In this document: one piece after another, positions 1 to 6,060 of the stretch
How the letters are laid out: every line of letters starts with the position of its first letter
How positions within the stretch are numbered: position 1 is the stretch's first letter
DNA from: Candidatus Dadabacteria bacterium
GTDB taxonomy: Bacteria; Desulfobacterota_D; UBA1144; Nemesobacterales; JADFKM01
DNA: 6,920 bases
Assembly: GCA_022564935.1 (NCBI GenBank)
Contig: JADFKM010000076.1
Coordinates: 1 to 6,920, forward strand
Reading direction: 5' to 3'
Translations under genes and position numbers: made by a program
The notes under the pieces: model-generated
Told to the model about the DNA's origin: nothing
What the model saw: only the letters and a program-made list of their open reading frames with translations
The model's database searches: none

Positions 1-396
1 CTGACGCAGGCCGCGGTAAGCGGCGCCCAGGACTGGCTGCTGGGCTTGAAAGAAAACGTGATCATAGGACGGCTGATACCGGATCCCTGCAAAGACTCTA
101 TTATTACGTTGATGTGCGAGCAGGGCGACCTACTCTATATAAACGGCCCCACCGTTGCACGCACACTGGGCCCTGCAATGCAGATCAATGGAGGAGTGTC
201 ATTCGATACAAGAGGGCATCTGTTTTTTGGAGATCAGGGTTTCACCACCGGCTGGGAAGGAGTGGTCATAGACGGATGTTTTGAAGCGACTTATATGGTC
301 GATCCGCGTGAGGGACAGCCCACGCTAGTTTGGTGCGTTGGGACAAGGCTTGGATTCGGAGCCGATTGTACCGGCATATATATGGAGGGCAATTGA
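1..396 (+). CDS. RpoC C-terminal-like segment with an unrecognised ~100-residue extension (5' partial)
   Basis: The frame is open from base 1 and ends at TGA 394-396, giving 131 visible codons; the start lies outside the window. The TTG at base 46 falls inside the conserved segment and is not a start. Residues 1-27 include GLKENVIIGRLIP, the pattern that closes bacterial RNA polymerase beta' subunits (family form roughly LTEAAIxGxxDxLxGLKENVIxGRLIPAGTG). A usual RpoC ends within one or a few dozen residues of that point. Here the match stops after the proline at 79-81, and about 104 residues follow that I do not recognise. This tail is glycine-rich, has five cysteines, few charged runs and no obvious membrane segment, and looks like a beta-rich domain. 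Codon use in the tail looks like real coding sequence. It may be a lineage-specific RpoC extension, a fusion, a displaced rpoC fragment or an assembly/cloning chimera. The RpoC resemblance is fairly sure; the nature of the whole protein is not. Confidence 0.6.
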   Translation: MTQAAVSGAQDWLLGLKENVIIGRLIPDPCKDSIITLMCEQGDLLYINGPTVARTLGPAMQINGGVSFDTRGHLFFGDQGFTTGWEGVVIDGCFEATYMVDPREGQPTLVWCVGTRLGFGADCTGIYMEGN

Positions 397-455
397 TTAA
401 AAAACCGGCAAATTAAAAAGAGCGCGTTGGTTTAGGACGGTTAGTTGTTGATTAA

Positions 456-490
456 CCCCTTGCGGGGAATACGCCCTTCCCGTTAAGGGG
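456..490. repeat. Cluster of small GC-rich inverted repeats
   Basis: CCCC (456-459) and GGGG (464-467) form a four-pair stem. On the minus strand its loop reads GCAA, a stable GNRA tetraloop. Next to it, CCCTT (474-478) pairs with AAGGG (485-489). An alternative pairing joins CCCCTT (456-461) to AAGGGG (485-490), so the two small hairpins and the long one exclude each other. The location between convergent genes suggests a role at transcript ends, but the missing T-run makes that an inference only. Confidence 0.35.
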
Positions 491-498
491 ACGGTTTG

Positions 499-640
499 AG
501 CGGACAGACGGGAAGCCCGCGATTTATCGGCTGCACCCGCTACATTGGAATGTTTATACCGCACTGCTCGTTGTCGGTGCCGTCTCTTGGTTATACATAG
601 GTAAGGAAAACCTATTGTTGCAAGGTAGGAGTCAAAGCCT
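499..640 (+). ncRNA. Possible degenerate cobalamin-riboswitch-like element (very tentative)
   Basis: Several pieces resemble, in order, the conserved core of the cobalamin riboswitch: GGGAA (510-514), a 17-base segment in the P5 position (515-531), CCCGC.AC (536-543), GCACTG near 561-566 (family GCCACTG) and AGGTAGGAG (623-631; family AGTCAGGAG), followed by a GCC. The overall spacing is close to that of known members. Against it, the P5 loop lacks the GGTG consensus, the second conserved GGGAAGGC is poor, the A-rich stretch before GGGAA is absent, and the 3' end runs into the antisense side of the SurA-like gene, so there is no target gene on this strand. Chance resemblance is at least as likely. 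Confidence 0.15.
597..615 (-). other. Stem-loop just after the SurA-like gene
   Basis: ATAGGT (597-602) and ACCTAT (610-615) form a perfect six-pair stem around a seven-base loop, 16 bases past the SurA-like stop on the minus strand. It could mark the 3' end of the mfd-isomerase transcript. The stem is AT-rich and no T-run follows it on the minus strand, so it is a poor intrinsic terminator. Confidence 0.25.
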
Positions 641-1573
641 CTTCTCTATGTATGCGGCCTTCTTTACGTCCTCAAGCCAGGTGTCCAGCGTTTCGGCTAC
701 CTTATCCTTGTAGATCTGCTCCCTTATCTGCTCCTTGTAGAACTCGTCCATCACGACCTCGCCGCTCTTGCGTCTGTCGGTGACTTTGATTATGTGATAA
801 CCTGCGTTCGACCTTACGGGCCCAACGATATCGCCCTTTTTAGACTTGCTTATCGCCTCTTCCAAAACGTCTACAAGCTCCCCCTTCTTAAAATACCCCA
901 GGTCGCCGCCCTTTTCCGCCGAGGCGGTGTCCTTTGAGTACTGTTTAACGAGCTTGTCGAAGTTCTTGCCCTTCCTTGCCAGCTCCGATACCTCGCTTGC
1001 AAGTGCCGCCGGGTCTTCGATGTCGAGGGCTGTGATGATTAGGATGTGCGAGATGCGGGTCTCCACGTCTCCCGAGACGGGGCCGTGCTTCTTTTCGTAC
1101 TCCTCGATTATCTCCTCTTCTGTAACTGCTATGGTGCCTCCTATTAGCTTGCTCATTATCCTTTGGTTCAAGAGCTGGCTCTTCCACTGGTACCTGAAGG
1201 CCTCCATTGTCACCTTTTCTTTTTTCAGGCTTTCGGTGAGCTGTTCGTCTGTGAGCTTGTATCTGAGCTTGACGTCTTCTATGGCAAGGTCCACGTCGGC
1301 TTCGGTGACGGTGGTCCCGAGCTTTTTCCCTTCCTGCACGAGTATCTTTTGCTCTATCAGCTGATCAAGAATTCTGTTCGTCATCTCTGCATCATCGGGG
1401 TCCTCGTTCATCGACACGACAAGCTCCCTCAGCTCGGAGAGTGTGATTACATCGGTGTTCACAACCGCTATCACGCGGTCTATCACTTCCACCGCTGAGA
1501 CGGCTCTAGGGACGGCAAGGGCCAGCAAAAAAAACGCCGTGAAAATGGTCTGTATACGGTAAATGCTGATCAT
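632..1573 (-). CDS. surA: SurA-like periplasmic peptidyl-prolyl cis-trans isomerase
   Basis: This 313-residue protein is predicted to be an exported parvulin-type foldase that binds unfolded outer-membrane proteins and isomerises X-Pro bonds. Residues 1-27 form a signal peptide with a hydrophobic core and an AVSA cleavage site. Residues 30-165 form the SurA N-terminal chaperone region, with DRVIAVVNTDVITLSEL as its hallmark, and then long charged helices. Residues about 173-266 are a single PpiC rotamase domain, including the RISHILI strand, the GGDLGYFKKGELV segment and the closing GPVRSNAGYHIIKV. A C-terminal helix follows. The E. coli SurA has two rotamase domains and about 428 residues, so this is the shorter one-domain form, and the symbol means family level only. 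ATG at 1571-1573 overlaps the stop of the upstream isomerase (ATGA) and is preceded by AGGG five bases away, pointing to translational coupling. Confidence 0.9.
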   Translation of the reverse strand: MISIYRIQTIFTAFFLLALAVPRAVSAVEVIDRVIAVVNTDVITLSELRELVVSMNEDPDDAEMTNRILDQLIEQKILVQEGKKLGTTVTEADVDLAIEDVKLRYKLTDEQLTESLKKEKVTMEAFRYQWKSQLLNQRIMSKLIGGTIAVTEEEIIEEYEKKHGPVSGDVETRISHILIITALDIEDPAALASEVSELARKGKNFDKLVKQYSKDTASAEKGGDLGYFKKGELVDVLEEAISKSKKGDIVGPVRSNAGYHIIKVTDRRKSGEVVMDEFYKEQIREQIYKDKVAETLDTWLEDVKKAAYIEKRL

Positions 1574-2535
1574 TTTTTCCCTGCATCTCCCCGTTCTCCA
1601 GGTTTGAGCCTTACTCCTTGACCCACGGGCAGGATCGTTGCCTCCGGTGAGCTCGCACCAGCTTGCTTGAGTATTGTATCCTCGAACACCACAACGTTAA
1701 ACTCTTTCTTGAGGTTAGCTATGTAGTCGTTTAAAAAGTTGGTTCGGAGATCAGTTTGAATCTTGCCCTTGACCTGATCGAAGGGTATCGGCTTGATGCC
1801 TCCGGTTACCTTTACAATTACATAGCCCCGCTGGACTTCGATAGGTTTGCTGACCTCGCCCTCTTTGAGCGAGAACAGAACGCTTTCAATATTGGCGGGG
1901 AACCTGCCTTTTCCGACGTAGCCCATATCTCCGCCCTGTCTCTTCGACCTTGGGTCGTCGGAGAGCTCCCGCACCAGTTTTGCGAAATCTTCCCCGGCTG
2001 AGGCTCTTTCGTACGCTTTGTTGGCTTTCTCGAGCGCCATTTGTTTCGTAACGCCGTTTTGAGTGTTGGCTGTGATCAAGAGCTGGCTGACTTTTACCTG
2101 CACCATCAAGTCTGAGTGCTCGTCGTAGTACTTTTTGATCTCATCATCGCTGAACTGTTTAGGGATAGCGGTTTGTGTCAGGTTTCTGATCATGAGACGC
2201 TTTTTGTAGGTTGTCAGGTTTTTCTGTACCTCTTCGGAGTTGCCCACCCCCTGTTTTTCAGCATGCAGGTACAGGACTTCCTGGTTCACGTAGCCGTCGA
2301 TGTATTCTTTCAGTTTATCGGGAGAGGCGCCGATAAGGGCTTTGTACCTGGGATTGGTCGCCTCAATGGATTCCATGATCTCATTCATCGTGATCGCCCT
2401 TTCGCCTATCTTAGCTACGGCTTCGGGCGAGTCTGCTGCTGCGGCTTTTGCCTTGGTCTGCTGAGCGTTATCGCTCTGGCCGCATCCAAGGGCGGCTCCT
2501 GCAACCATCATAATTGCCGTCAGTAAATATTTCAT
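1570..2535 (-). CDS. PpiC-type peptidyl-prolyl isomerase, predicted lipoprotein
   Basis: The protein has 321 residues from ATG 2533-2535. It has a short lipoprotein signal whose Cys18 follows AALG; a leucine at -2 is less usual but acceptable. The residue at +2 is glycine, not aspartate, which in enterobacterial rules favours the outer membrane. Residues 19-38 are a low-complexity Ala/Gln linker. Residues 40-140 resemble the SurA/PrsA N-terminal helical region, and residues about 147-245 are a PpiC rotamase domain with VKVSQLLI, RQGGDMGYVGKGRF and the final IEVQRGYVIVKV. Residues 250-321 form a tail with a helical part and a Gly/Pro-rich end. Its likely role is folding of secreted or outer-membrane proteins alongside the adjacent SurA-like protein. 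An upstream in-frame TTG (2568) was rejected because it overlaps the mfd stop and the ribosome site serves the ATG. The client proteins cannot be read from the sequence. Confidence 0.88.
   Translation of the reverse strand: MKYLLTAIMMVAGAALGCGQSDNAQQTKAKAAAADSPEAVAKIGERAITMNEIMESIEATNPRYKALIGASPDKLKEYIDGYVNQEVLYLHAEKQGVGNSEEVQKNLTTYKKRLMIRNLTQTAIPKQFSDDEIKKYYDEHSDLMVQVKVSQLLITANTQNGVTKQMALEKANKAYERASAGEDFAKLVRELSDDPRSKRQGGDMGYVGKGRFPANIESVLFSLKEGEVSKPIEVQRGYVIVKVTGGIKPIPFDQVKGKIQTDLRTNFLNDYIANLKKEFNVVVFEDTILKQAGASSPEATILPVGQGVRLKPGERGDAGKK
1579..1582 (-). promoter_or_regulatory. Ribosome binding site of the SurA-like gene
   Basis: AGGG on the minus strand lies five bases before the ATG at 1573, inside the last codons of the upstream isomerase gene. 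It supports the chosen start and fits reinitiation across the four-base overlap. Confidence 0.55.
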
Positions 2536-2542
2536 AATGTTT

Positions 2543-2547
2543 CCCCT
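2543..2547 (-). promoter_or_regulatory. Ribosome binding site fixing the start of the lipoprotein isomerase
   Basis: AGGGG on the minus strand stands seven bases before ATG 2535. It lies inside the longer frame that would begin at TTG 2568, so the site decides for the ATG, and that start also gives a proper lipoprotein signal. Confidence 0.75.
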
Positions 2548-2564
2548 TTGTGTTGGTTTAGTTT

Positions 2565-5500
2565 TCAATGTTTTTGGGTACCGATGGGCGCCTTGTCGTT
2601 AATGAGCTCCCTTAGCTTCCTGCTGATGGAGCTAGGCATCGCGCCGGGCTTTAAATCTATCCCGCACCTTCCGTCTGGTGCGAATTTTTGGAAGTGCTTG
2701 GATTTTTTATGGAATATTATAACAGCATCTTTTTCATTTATCTCCATTTTTTCTATAAGATGGTTTTTCATCACAATTTTTAGCTCCACAACCTGGAGCA
2801 GGTTCTCTGCGGGAGCCGGAATCTTTCCGAATCTGTCCCTCATCTCCCCCCTTATTACCGAGAGCTGACGCTTTGTCGACGCGCCGGAGAGCCGCTTGTA
2901 GAAAAGGAGCCTTTCGGCGCCCTCAGAGATGTAGCCGTCGGGTATGAAGCATGGGAGGTGGGTGGTGACCTCGGGCTCGATCTCAACCGCCTCTCCTGTG
3001 TTATTGATCTTTTTTATGGCACTATCGAGCATGTCCAGGTACATTTCGACCCCGACGTCCGCTATATGACCTGACTGCTCGGGGCCGAACAGGTTCCCTG
3101 CTCCACGTATCTCCAGGTCGGAGAGGGCGAGCTTTAAGCCCGAGCCCAGCTCCTTTAGCTCCGTGATGGCGCGAAGCCTCTTGCGAGCCTGGGGCGTGAT
3201 GGAGCTTGGGCTTGGAACGAGGAACAGCGCCCTCGCTTTTTCACTTGAGCGTCCCACCCTTCCCTTGAGCTGGTAGAGGTCGGCCAGGCCGAAGGTGTGG
3301 GCATCGTTCACGATAATAGTGTTGGCATGAGGTATGTCCAGGCCCGACTCCACGATGGCGGTGGTGACGAGCACGTCGGTCTCGGCGCGTATGAATCTCG
3401 AGATGGCGCTCTCAAGCTCCGATTCTCTCATCCTTCCGTGCGTGACTTCCACCCGCGCCTCTGGAACCAGTCTCCGTACCTCGTCTGCGAAGTGGTGGAT
3501 ATCGAATATCCTGTTGTGGACGAAAAACACGGCTCCCCCGCGGCGGAGCTCGCGAGCTATTGCGTCCTTAATGACCGTTTTGCTGTACTGGTGGACGCTT
3601 ACCTCGACCGACTGCCTGCCCTCAGGGGGTGTGTTTATCACGCTTGTGTCCCTTATGCCGGTAAGGGAGATCTGCAGTGTCCTGGGTATAGGAGTGGCGG
3701 TAAGTGTGAGGGCGCACACCCCGCGGGTGAGCATTCTCATCTTCTCTTTGTGCGCCACGCCGAACCTTTGCTCCTCGTCTATTACCACCAGGCCCAGGTC
3801 GGAGAAACCGACCCGCTTTCCTAAGAGCATGTGTGTGCCGATGACGATATCAATACTCCCCAGTTTCAGCTTTTCCAGTATTTCGCTCACTTCGCTCTGT
3901 GTCCTGAACCTCGAGAGCATCTCGACCGTCACGGGGTAGTCCCGGAGCCTGTTTGAAAAGGTGATGTAGTGCTGGTAGGCCAGCAGCGTCGTGGGCACGA
4001 GCACGGCGACCTGTTTGCCGTCCATCACCGCTTTGAAGGCCGCTCTTATGGCCACCTCCGTTTTTCCGAATCCCACGTCGCCGCAGATGAGCCTGTCCAT
4101 GGGCATGCGTGACTCCATGTCGTCGTAGACGTCTGCGATGGAGGCTTCCTGGTCGGGTGTCTCTTCGTACGGGAACGAAAGCTCGAACTCCCTGAACATC
4201 GTGTCGTTCTTGGAGAAACGGAACCCCTCCTCTGACTTCCTCCTGGCGTACAGCTCTATGAGCTCCCTTGCTATGTTGGCCACCGCCTTTTTGACCCTTT
4301 TGAGCGCCCTCTCCCAGCTCTTTTGCCCAAGCTTGTCAATTTTCGGCCGGCGCTCCCCGCTCCCCATGTAGCGCTGAACCAGCTTCAGGTTTTCCACCGG
4401 GACGTATATCCTGTCGCCGTCCCTGTATTCGCACTCTATGAAGTCGCCCTCTTTGCCGCCGAACTCAAGCCTGTGAAGCCCCCGGAATATGCCGATCCCC
4501 ACGTCACGGTGGACTATGTAATCCCCGGGCTTAAGCTCGCTGAAAGAGGTTATGAACGCCGAGGGGACGGCCTGTATCGCGGGGGTGAACTTTTTCTTTT
4601 GTCCGAATATGTCTTTCTCGGTGACAATTGCCACCCCGGCCTCGGGGAACACGAACCCGGAGGTAAGCGTTCCTGTGGTGACTTTGAGGCTTTTTAACCC
4701 CCTGTCTTTGAGGATTTGAGTAAGCTTCTTTCTCTCCGCATCCGTGTGGGTTACCAGCTCCGCATCGTACCGCTGCTCTCTCCATTCGCGGGCCATCTCC
4801 TCCAGGCGGTCGAACGGGGACGTGTATTCGTCTGCTCTCGGAGCCGTCGGCGCCAGTGTGTGGAACCCTACACGTATGCTGTCATGATCCCTAATCTCAA
4901 CTTCCTCAATGTGAAGTGAGGGGTGATTGGCCAGCTTGTCTTCAAGCCACTTTTCATCGAGGTATAGTTGTGGTATATCCGGTGGGATCTTCAACCGGTT
5001 CCGAAGCGTAAGAGCCGCCTCGGGCAGGGAGGCCGCGGCTCCGTCCAGGCTCTTCCTGACGGCGTGATAGTCGTCGAGGACGACCAGTGTGTTTTCGGGC
5101 AAATAGTCGAAAACCGTTCCGGTCTCCTCGTAGAAATACGGCAGGAGCCACTCGATGTTGCTCACCCTGCGGCCCGCCTCGATTTTCTCGAGTAGTGAGA
5201 GTTTTGCGCTCGCAGGTGCCTCTATCTCGGCGGCCCTTAGCCTGATGCGCTCCAGGCTTAGGGAGATTGCTTCCCCGGTAAGCACCACCTCACTAACGGG
5301 GAGAACGGTGACTGCGGCGGTCTTTCCGATGGATTTCTGGTCGGCGACGGAAAAATGCCGCATGGAATATACCTCGTCACCCGCCGTCTCGACCCTTATG
5401 GGGTTCTCAAGCCCCGGTGGGAAGATGTCGATGATAGAGCCGCGCCTGCTCACCTCTCCTGTTCTTTCGACAAAGTCAGCCTCGATGTAGCCCATTTGAG

Positions 5501-5990
5501 CTAGTCGCGCTAGGAGCTCGTCGCGGGACGCGGCGGCTCCCACGCACAGTTCCAGAGTGCTTTCATCGAGCTTGCTTCGGGGCATTGTCCTGTCGAGGAG
5601 CGCCGGCGCCTCGGCCACGACCACAGTTTTGCTGCGGGCCGAGTGGAGCCAGTGGAGCCTGCGCGCTGTTTCCGGGTCGTGGGTTGGGAAGAGGGGGCTT
5701 TTTTTTAACCACTCCCTTCTCCTCAGCACGGCGGGGGCCTCACCGAAGAAGTGCGCTATGTTTGCGGCCGCCTCCTCTGCGCAATCTGAGTCGGGGACAA
5801 TGTGGAGAATGGGTCTACCGGCGGCCATGTGTATGCGGTGGAGCAAATAGAATTTCGAGGTGCCCTGCAGACCGCTCAAGTGTATGGGACTGTTTCCTGC
5901 CTCGATATGGTCGAGGAGTGATTGTATCGCCCCGTCGCTGGCGGGATAATCGATCTTGTTTAAGGATTGTATATCGGTCTCGCTTCTCAC
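2565..5990 (-). CDS. mfd: Transcription-repair coupling factor (Mfd)
   Basis: Mfd is an ATP-driven DNA translocase that pushes or removes RNA polymerase stalled at lesions and recruits UvrA for nucleotide excision repair. The 1141 residues match the usual family length of about 1150. Residues about 1-340 are the UvrB-like N-terminal module, with RTGEVSRRGSIIDIFPPG near 175-195. Residues about 485-555 are the polymerase-interacting domain, with HRDVGIGIFRGL near 494 and ECEYRDGDRIYVP. The SF2 motor follows: Walker A GDVGFGKTE near 635-643, DEEQ near 737, TATPIPRT and QLKGRVGR near 906-914. The RecG-like TRG segment LEIRGAGNLFG lies near 965, and the C-terminal D7 domain begins near 1005. All motor motifs are intact. 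The GTG start at 5990 has AGGG four bases upstream, a rather short spacing. The gene starts 70 bases after leuB and ends 29 bases before the isomerase genes. Confidence 0.97.
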   Translation of the reverse strand: MRSETDIQSLNKIDYPASDGAIQSLLDHIEAGNSPIHLSGLQGTSKFYLLHRIHMAAGRPILHIVPDSDCAEEAAANIAHFFGEAPAVLRRREWLKKSPLFPTHDPETARRLHWLHSARSKTVVVAEAPALLDRTMPRSKLDESTLELCVGAAASRDELLARLAQMGYIEADFVERTGEVSRRGSIIDIFPPGLENPIRVETAGDEVYSMRHFSVADQKSIGKTAAVTVLPVSEVVLTGEAISLSLERIRLRAAEIEAPASAKLSLLEKIEAGRRVSNIEWLLPYFYEETGTVFDYLPENTLVVLDDYHAVRKSLDGAAASLPEAALTLRNRLKIPPDIPQLYLDEKWLEDKLANHPSLHIEEVEIRDHDSIRVGFHTLAPTAPRADEYTSPFDRLEEMAREWREQRYDAELVTHTDAERKKLTQILKDRGLKSLKVTTGTLTSGFVFPEAGVAIVTEKDIFGQKKKFTPAIQAVPSAFITSFSELKPGDYIVHRDVGIGIFRGLHRLEFGGKEGDFIECEYRDGDRIYVPVENLKLVQRYMGSGERRPKIDKLGQKSWERALKRVKKAVANIARELIELYARRKSEEGFRFSKNDTMFREFELSFPYEETPDQEASIADVYDDMESRMPMDRLICGDVGFGKTEVAIRAAFKAVMDGKQVAVLVPTTLLAYQHYITFSNRLRDYPVTVEMLSRFRTQSEVSEILEKLKLGSIDIVIGTHMLLGKRVGFSDLGLVVIDEEQRFGVAHKEKMRMLTRGVCALTLTATPIPRTLQISLTGIRDTSVINTPPEGRQSVEVSVHQYSKTVIKDAIARELRRGGAVFFVHNRIFDIHHFADEVRRLVPEARVEVTHGRMRESELESAISRFIRAETDVLVTTAIVESGLDIPHANTIIVNDAHTFGLADLYQLKGRVGRSSEKARALFLVPSPSSITPQARKRLRAITELKELGSGLKLALSDLEIRGAGNLFGPEQSGHIADVGVEMYLDMLDSAIKKINNTGEAVEIEPEVTTHLPCFIPDGYISEGAERLLFYKRLSGASTKRQLSVIRGEMRDRFGKIPAPAENLLQVVELKIVMKNHLIEKMEINEKDAVIIFHKKSKHFQKFAPDGRCGIDLKPGAMPSSISRKLRELINDKAPIGTQKH

Positions 5991-6060
5991 TTTACCCTAT
6001 AATATAACTAATTTTTTGTGTCGGTCGTCGGAACATACGGCTTTGGATGTTTGTACGCCG

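Larger units (their letters stand above)
397..631. other. Non-coding gap between convergent genes
   Basis: The 235 bases between the plus-strand stop and the minus-strand SurA-like stop hold no open frame longer than about 16 codons with a plausible start and ribosome site. The gap contains several short inverted repeats: CCCC/GGGG at 456-467, CCCTT/AAGGG at 474-489, CGGG/CCCG at 509-519 and ATAGGT/ACCTAT at 597-615. The eight-base word TTGATTAA occurs twice, at 393-400 and 448-455. Both flanking genes should terminate here, but none of the hairpins is followed by a clean T-run on either strand, so I cannot name a standard intrinsic terminator. Confidence 0.7.

Noticed and set aside
46-396. 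A separate 116-residue gene starting at TTG 46
   Set aside because: The same frame is open back to base 1 and the upstream residues continue the RpoC pattern, so the TTG is an internal leucine codon.
397-631. tRNA, 6S RNA, SRP RNA, tmRNA or integron attC site in the gap
   Set aside because: I looked for a cloverleaf, the SRP loop, the 6S open bubble and attC core sites (GTTRRRY/RYYYAAC) and found none that fit.
846-1364. Long plus-strand frame opposite the SurA-like gene
   Set aside because: The product is Ser/Phe-rich with no family features, and the opposite strand holds an intact gene with domains and signal peptide.
2536-2568. TTG start at 2568 for the lipoprotein isomerase
   Set aside because: It would overlap the mfd stop and place the AGGGG ribosome site inside the coding region; ATG 2535 has correct spacing and gives a clean lipoprotein signal.
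3297-3939. Two overlapping long plus-strand frames opposite mfd
   Set aside because: They lie antisense to the conserved Mfd motor domain, have no ribosome sites or recognisable motifs, and are composition shadows.
5991-6035. Promoter between leuB and mfd (minus-strand TATATT/TATTAT near 5999-6006)
   Set aside because: The -10-like box would put the transcript start almost at the GTG, upstream there is no convincing -35, and the AGGG ribosome site would be largely lost. AT-rich chance match is likely.
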